From the NCBI GenBank assembly GCA_026874595.1, contig CM049312.1:66058929-66122928 (forward strand): a DNA stretch of 64,000 nucleotides, read 5' to 3'. Below the pieces are notes generated by a model. It was not told the origin of the DNA, searched no databases, and worked only from the letters and a program-made list of their open reading frames with translations. Source of the DNA: Sipunculus nudus (taxonomy: Eukaryota; Annelida; Sipuncula; Golfingiida; Sipunculidae). The translations under genes and the position numbers were made by a program. Below are positions 59,853-64,000 of this stretch, in pieces. Position 1 is the first letter of the stretch; every line of letters begins with the position of its first letter.

Positions 59853-60148
59853 AGCTGCGTGTTCACTTATGCGGTACGAATACGGATGCGGATGCGGACG
59901 CCTTCTAAATCGCGCATATGGAATAAAGAAGGAATGTGTCCACTTATGGTGCGGAGTGCGTGCGGCGTGCGGAAACGGAAACGTTTTTTAAAAACCGGAC
60001 CATGTAGCCGCGGGTACGGAAACGCATGCGGAAAGAGGGTGAAAGACCTAAAAACGCACTGAAAAACGTATCTAATCTACACACACGCACAAAATATCCG
60101 CATACGTATCCGCACCGCACCGCATCCGTGCAAGTGGACACGCGGCTC
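59853..60148. mobile_element. Harbinger-type MITE, copy 2
   Basis: It is co-linear with copy 1, with ends AGCTGCGTGTTCACTT and AAGTGGACACGCGGCTC, and TTA on both sides (59850-59852, 60149-60151). The terminal repeats are better preserved than in copy 1. It has no coding sequence. Confidence 0.7.
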
Positions 60149-60151
60149 TTA

Positions 60152-61656
60152 AAGTCAGCCGATACATGTTCTATTGCCATCACTGGTTGACCTTGTTTGT
60201 AAGTACAAACAGGTGTGCTGAGGAAGGTGAAGTTTGCTAATAACTGCTAAGTTTCAGTGTCACAACTGGATCTCCCCGCCAAGCCATGTCGATTTCTTTG
60301 AGCGATGGCCCATCAGAGGTGTCACGTGATACTCTACTATCCTATTCTCCTATCCTAAACATCCGTTCTTTGTTTATTTAAATAATAATATATTTTTATT
60401 TGTTTTTTTTTCCACTGAGCGTATACATGGATTATTGATTGAAAAAAAAAGTTCAGTAATCTTTTTCGGGTGGCAGTTTATGATAAATAACAGAAGCTTA
60501 TTTTAATATTTATAGTGTTGGCCGGGGATGATCTTACGTGGGACGGTCAGCAAGAAATCGATATATAACAAGAACTGAAAATTCGGACTCCAGACACATA
60601 AATGGACTGGGCCTCCGACAAAAAAATGCTGGAGGTAAAAAATGTTTCTGGGCCCTCTCCCCTTTATTATATTTCTTGATATAATTTTAATTATATAACA
60701 CGGATATAATCAACCCTATATTCAATCCGAAACCGATTACAGTCTATTGAAAGAGTAACAGAGGATAGACTGTAAAAGAGGGCTGCACTGGAACGCTTTA
60801 TTTTTATTTTTCTGCAGCAGACCGAAGGGCATGATGATTCTCTCGTGTCGGACCTAACCATGCACGGGGGCTTCTTGTCTGCCTGTCTCAAATATTAAGT
60901 AAATAAAAATGTAAAAAGTAAAAAAAATGATGGACAATATAGTGCGAAAAACGCTAGGAAAATGTCAGATAATAATAATTATATGGAAATGACATAGAAA
61001 AGTAACAAACTTGAATTTAACCGAAATCTACACTAGCCTAATAACAATTCTAGCGTCTATGCACCGGCCTATAGTATAGGCCAATGTCAGACACAATGAC
61101 CATACACTATACAGGCCTAGACAATTTGAAATTATTGGTCTGGTCACGGCGATAAAAGCTAATCCCTAAAGTTAAGTTTAATTATTTCTGATGCGGCATA
61201 CATAATGCATGGTACATTCTATACCACATATTGATACACTTAACCAAAGAAATTGTGATAAAATTTATACAGCATTCCGAATAGGCCTACTCTTATCGAT
61301 CTGGAAATCACATAAGGGATTATGGTAGCCCAGAACAGGAGAAATATAAACATGCATGTATGTGTGTACGTGTGTTTGTATTTCTGTCAAGCCTCGAAGC
61401 CAGGCCAGCTATGCATAGGAAGCTGCCTGGGGTGCAACAGACCTCTTACGGTAACAGCACAAGGCCTAATTAAACATTTGAAGAGAGACTTAATTTGTGA
61501 CTTTTGTAAAAGTGTTAAACATTTATTTTCAGTCATTAATAATACAGGATGTATATATTCATTAAAACATTCTGTCAGTGCATAATTCTCATGCATGACA
61601 GGTTCAATAAAACTGGTTTGGTAAAACGATTGTGGACTTAACTAAGAAAGAGTATT
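60152..61656. other. No gene seen
   Basis: Frames of 66-87 codons occur on both strands but none has a domain or splice support. Confidence 0.4.
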
Positions 61657-61859
61657 CAGGGGCGGATGCAGGATTTTGGAAAGGATCGCGGATACTGCCA
61701 AGGAAGACTGAAGGAAAACCTAAAAAAATGTCCTCTAGTCCGGGTAGGAGGGGGTTATGGTCGCAACATTTGGTTTGCAACCCTAGTGAAAAGGTTGTTT
61801 CGGCCCCAAAAGGATGGAGTCAGGACCCCCATGACCCCCCCCCCCCCCCGGATCCGCCA
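61657..61859 (+). mobile_element. Short GC-rich foldback element (copy E5, both ends present)
   Basis: It starts AGGGGCGGATGCAGGATTTT and ends with a C-run followed by GGATCCGCC, so the two ends can pair. The interior matches E2 in order (AACCTAAAAAAATGTCCTC, AAAAGGTTGTTTCGG). Confidence 0.65.
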
Positions 61860-62096
61860 TATATGTATTTTGTTATGGATGCCTAGTTTCTTTTGTAACA
61901 AGATTCAGTGTATAGAATATAAAAAAGTAAACAAATTTTGCAATTTTTTTTCAAAGGAACTAAGGAGGGGATTATTCAATGAGAAAGAAGATTCGTATTT
62001 AAATTTAAGTTCAGATTATGCTTTATATATATATTATATACTATATATATTATACAATATTTTATATATTTACATATATATATACATAAATATATA

Positions 62097-62168
<72 letters not shown>

Positions 62169-62504
62169 ACTGCACGCCCTTCCAATTTATTTTCATTCAA
62201 TAAATAGAACAGCGGTGCAGCCTGGAATTTCTCCGAGATTGGCTGTTATTTTCCGAATTTTCGTGTAAAGGCCCTGTTTTATCGCTCATACTTTCAAGAA
62301 GTGCAGGTTTTCATACATCTGATATATTAGCCTAATTCCGCCAATCAAGAATATTTCAGTTTGTTTTGCACAGGTAGGGAAGTTACTTTGACTTGTTCAG
62401 AAAAAAAAAAAACACATAAGATTCAAGGTAAGGGGCTTTATCCTTAGAACTCTGAGGGCCAGTGGTTTGGGCCAAGTTAGGGTATCAGAGCCACAGGCCT
62501 ATTG
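61860..62504. other. No gene seen; long (TA)n-rich block
   Basis: 62024-62166 is alternating TA with interruptions, the longest such block in the window. The remainder has no coding or repeat signal. Confidence 0.4.
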
Positions 62505-64000
62505 TTAGCTCAGCTGACTGAAAGTCATCTGAGCTATAGCGATCACTCTTTGTCCGTCGTCCGTCTGTCTGTCCGTCTGTCCGTCTGCCTGTCCGTTAAC
62601 CAGGCACAAATCGTAACCGCTGGACCTAGAACCTTGTAACTTGGGATTCTGAGAGGTCCATAAAAAATCTCCTTGGAAACCAGAAATTAGGTCTCTGTTA
62701 CCCATATCCTTCGAGCTATGTGGCCCCAAAGTACCCCCCAGAAAAGTAAAAAATTTCATACAAAAACTTCAATATCTCATTAACTACTTGACTGATGGTC
62801 ATGATTTTTGGCATACATATTGATCATGAGATGTTACATCACTTCCAGCAGACTGGTGGTGCCACCTGTATTTTACGATTTTTTACGAATTTTTTTCTCT
62901 ATTTTTGAGACCTTTAAAAATGTGAACATCTGTTAACAAGGCACAAATCATAAAGACTGGACTTAGAATCTTAATTCTTGACACACTGAGAGGTTCATGA
63001 AAAATCTCCTTGGAAACCAGAAATTAGGTCTCTGTTACCCATATCCTTCGAGCTATGGGGCCCCAAAGTACCCCCCAGAATAGTCAAAAATGTCATACAA
63101 AAACTTCAATATCTCAATAACTACATCACTGATGGTCATGATTTCGGCATACATATTGATCATGAGATGTTCAATCAGTTCCTGCAGACTGGTGGCGCAA
63201 CCTGTATTGTTTGATGTTTTACAATTTTTTCCTCTATTTTTGAGACCTTTGAGGATGCTGTCATCTGTTAGCGTGGCACAAATCTTAATGACTGGACCTA
63301 GAATCTTCATTTTTGACACACTGAGAGACCTATGAAAAGTCTCTATGGAAACCAGAAATTAGGTCTCTGTTACCCATATCCTTTGAGCTATGGGGCCCCA
63401 AATTACCCCCCCAGAATAGTCAAAAATTTCATACAAAAACTTCAATATCTCATTAACTGCATCACGTATGGTCATGATTTTCGGCATACATATTGATCAT
63501 GAGATGGTTCATCAGTTCCTGCAGACTGGTGGCCCCACCTGTATTGTTTGATGTTTTACAATTTTTTCCGCTATTTCTGAGACCTTTGAAGATGCTGTCA
63601 TCTGTTAGTGTGGCACAAATCTTAATGACTGGACCTAGAATCTTCATTTTCGACACACTGAGAGACCTTTGAAAAGTCTCTATGGAAACCAGAAATTAGG
63701 TCTCTGTTACCCATATCCTTTGAGCTATGGGGCCCCAAATTATACCCCCCCAGAATAGTCAAAAATTTCATACAAAAACTTCAATATCTCATTAACTGCA
63801 TCACGTATGGTCATGATTTTCTGCATACATATTGATCATGAGATGTTTCATCAGTTTCTGCAGACTGGTTGCGCCACCTGTATTTTTCAATGTTTACGAA
63901 TTGTTTTCTCTATTTTTGAGACCTTTAAGGATGTAGTTGTCTGTCAACAGGGTACAAATGGTAATGACTGGACCTAGAATCTTCATTCTTGACACACAGG
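62505..64000 (+). mobile_element. HINE-like family B, copy B3 (runs off the window)
   Basis: The 5' hairpin AGCTCAGCTGACT / AGTCATCTGAGCT is followed by GTCCGTC/GTCTGTC repeats (about 62552-62595). The B monomers then follow, with palindrome variants at 62855, 63191, 63528 and 63867, again spaced about 336 bp. The palindrome is imperfect in all four monomers. The 3' end is beyond the window. Confidence 0.75.

Overview
This is animal (metazoan) nuclear DNA. Four things show it: spliced genes with GT-AG introns, a C2H2 zinc-finger gene, a secreted fibrinogen-related gene, and retrotransposons of the DIRS and Penelope classes. The dominant repeats are non-autonomous rolling-circle (Helentron/HINE-type) elements carrying (GTCY)n tracts. 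Together with the fibrinogen-related gene and AT-rich, (TA)n-laden intergenic DNA, they point to a lophotrochozoan, most likely a mollusc. That placement is an inference; nothing here identifies the species.

Layout. At 1.1-10.9 kb a tandem array of about 300-bp tRNA-like units is split by a HINE of family A, which is split by a HINE of family B, which contains a HINE of family C: four nested levels. At 11.1-12.5 kb is the zinc-finger gene, with a decayed finger tail after it. A tRNA-type SINE follows, then a second B+C composite in the opposite orientation (13.8-18.0 kb) lying inside family D. At 19-25 kb are further C- and A-family pieces, (TA)n tracts, a perfect 22-bp hairpin, a (CTGT)-bearing tandem array and a piggyBac-like terminus. 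At 25.9-26.8 kb is a decayed Penelope-like element with a GIY-YIG region. At 27.8-29.7 kb is an A element, followed by the two-exon fibrinogen-related gene (29.8-33.1 kb, minus strand) with visible TATA and CCAAT boxes. At 37.5-39.0 kb is another C element. At 40.4-45.3 kb is a structurally complete DIRS retrotransposon with Gag, RT/RNase H/methylase-like and tyrosine recombinase ORFs, inverted terminal repeats and an internal complementary region; nonsense codons disable it. At 46.1-50.6 kb are two more A elements in opposite orientations. At 50.8-52.4 kb is a 34-bp minisatellite with a higher-order period, and at 52.5-54.5 kb a hAT-type element with an 8-bp target duplication. Two Harbinger-like MITE copies lie at 39.5 and 59.9 kb. 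The right edge (62.5-64.0 kb) is the start of a third B element.

Host genes: only two are well supported, the zinc-finger protein and the fibrinogen-related protein. They show no functional link to each other. Almost everything else recognisable is mobile or tandemly repeated DNA.

The most interesting structure is the set of HINE-like families A-D. They have different ends but the same plan: a 5' terminal hairpin, an inverted repeat that is terminal at 5' but subterminal at 3', a 3' hairpin, and internal tandem units. The internal units share a recognisable word order, and in families B and C they share the 12-bp palindrome GGTGGCGCCACC.
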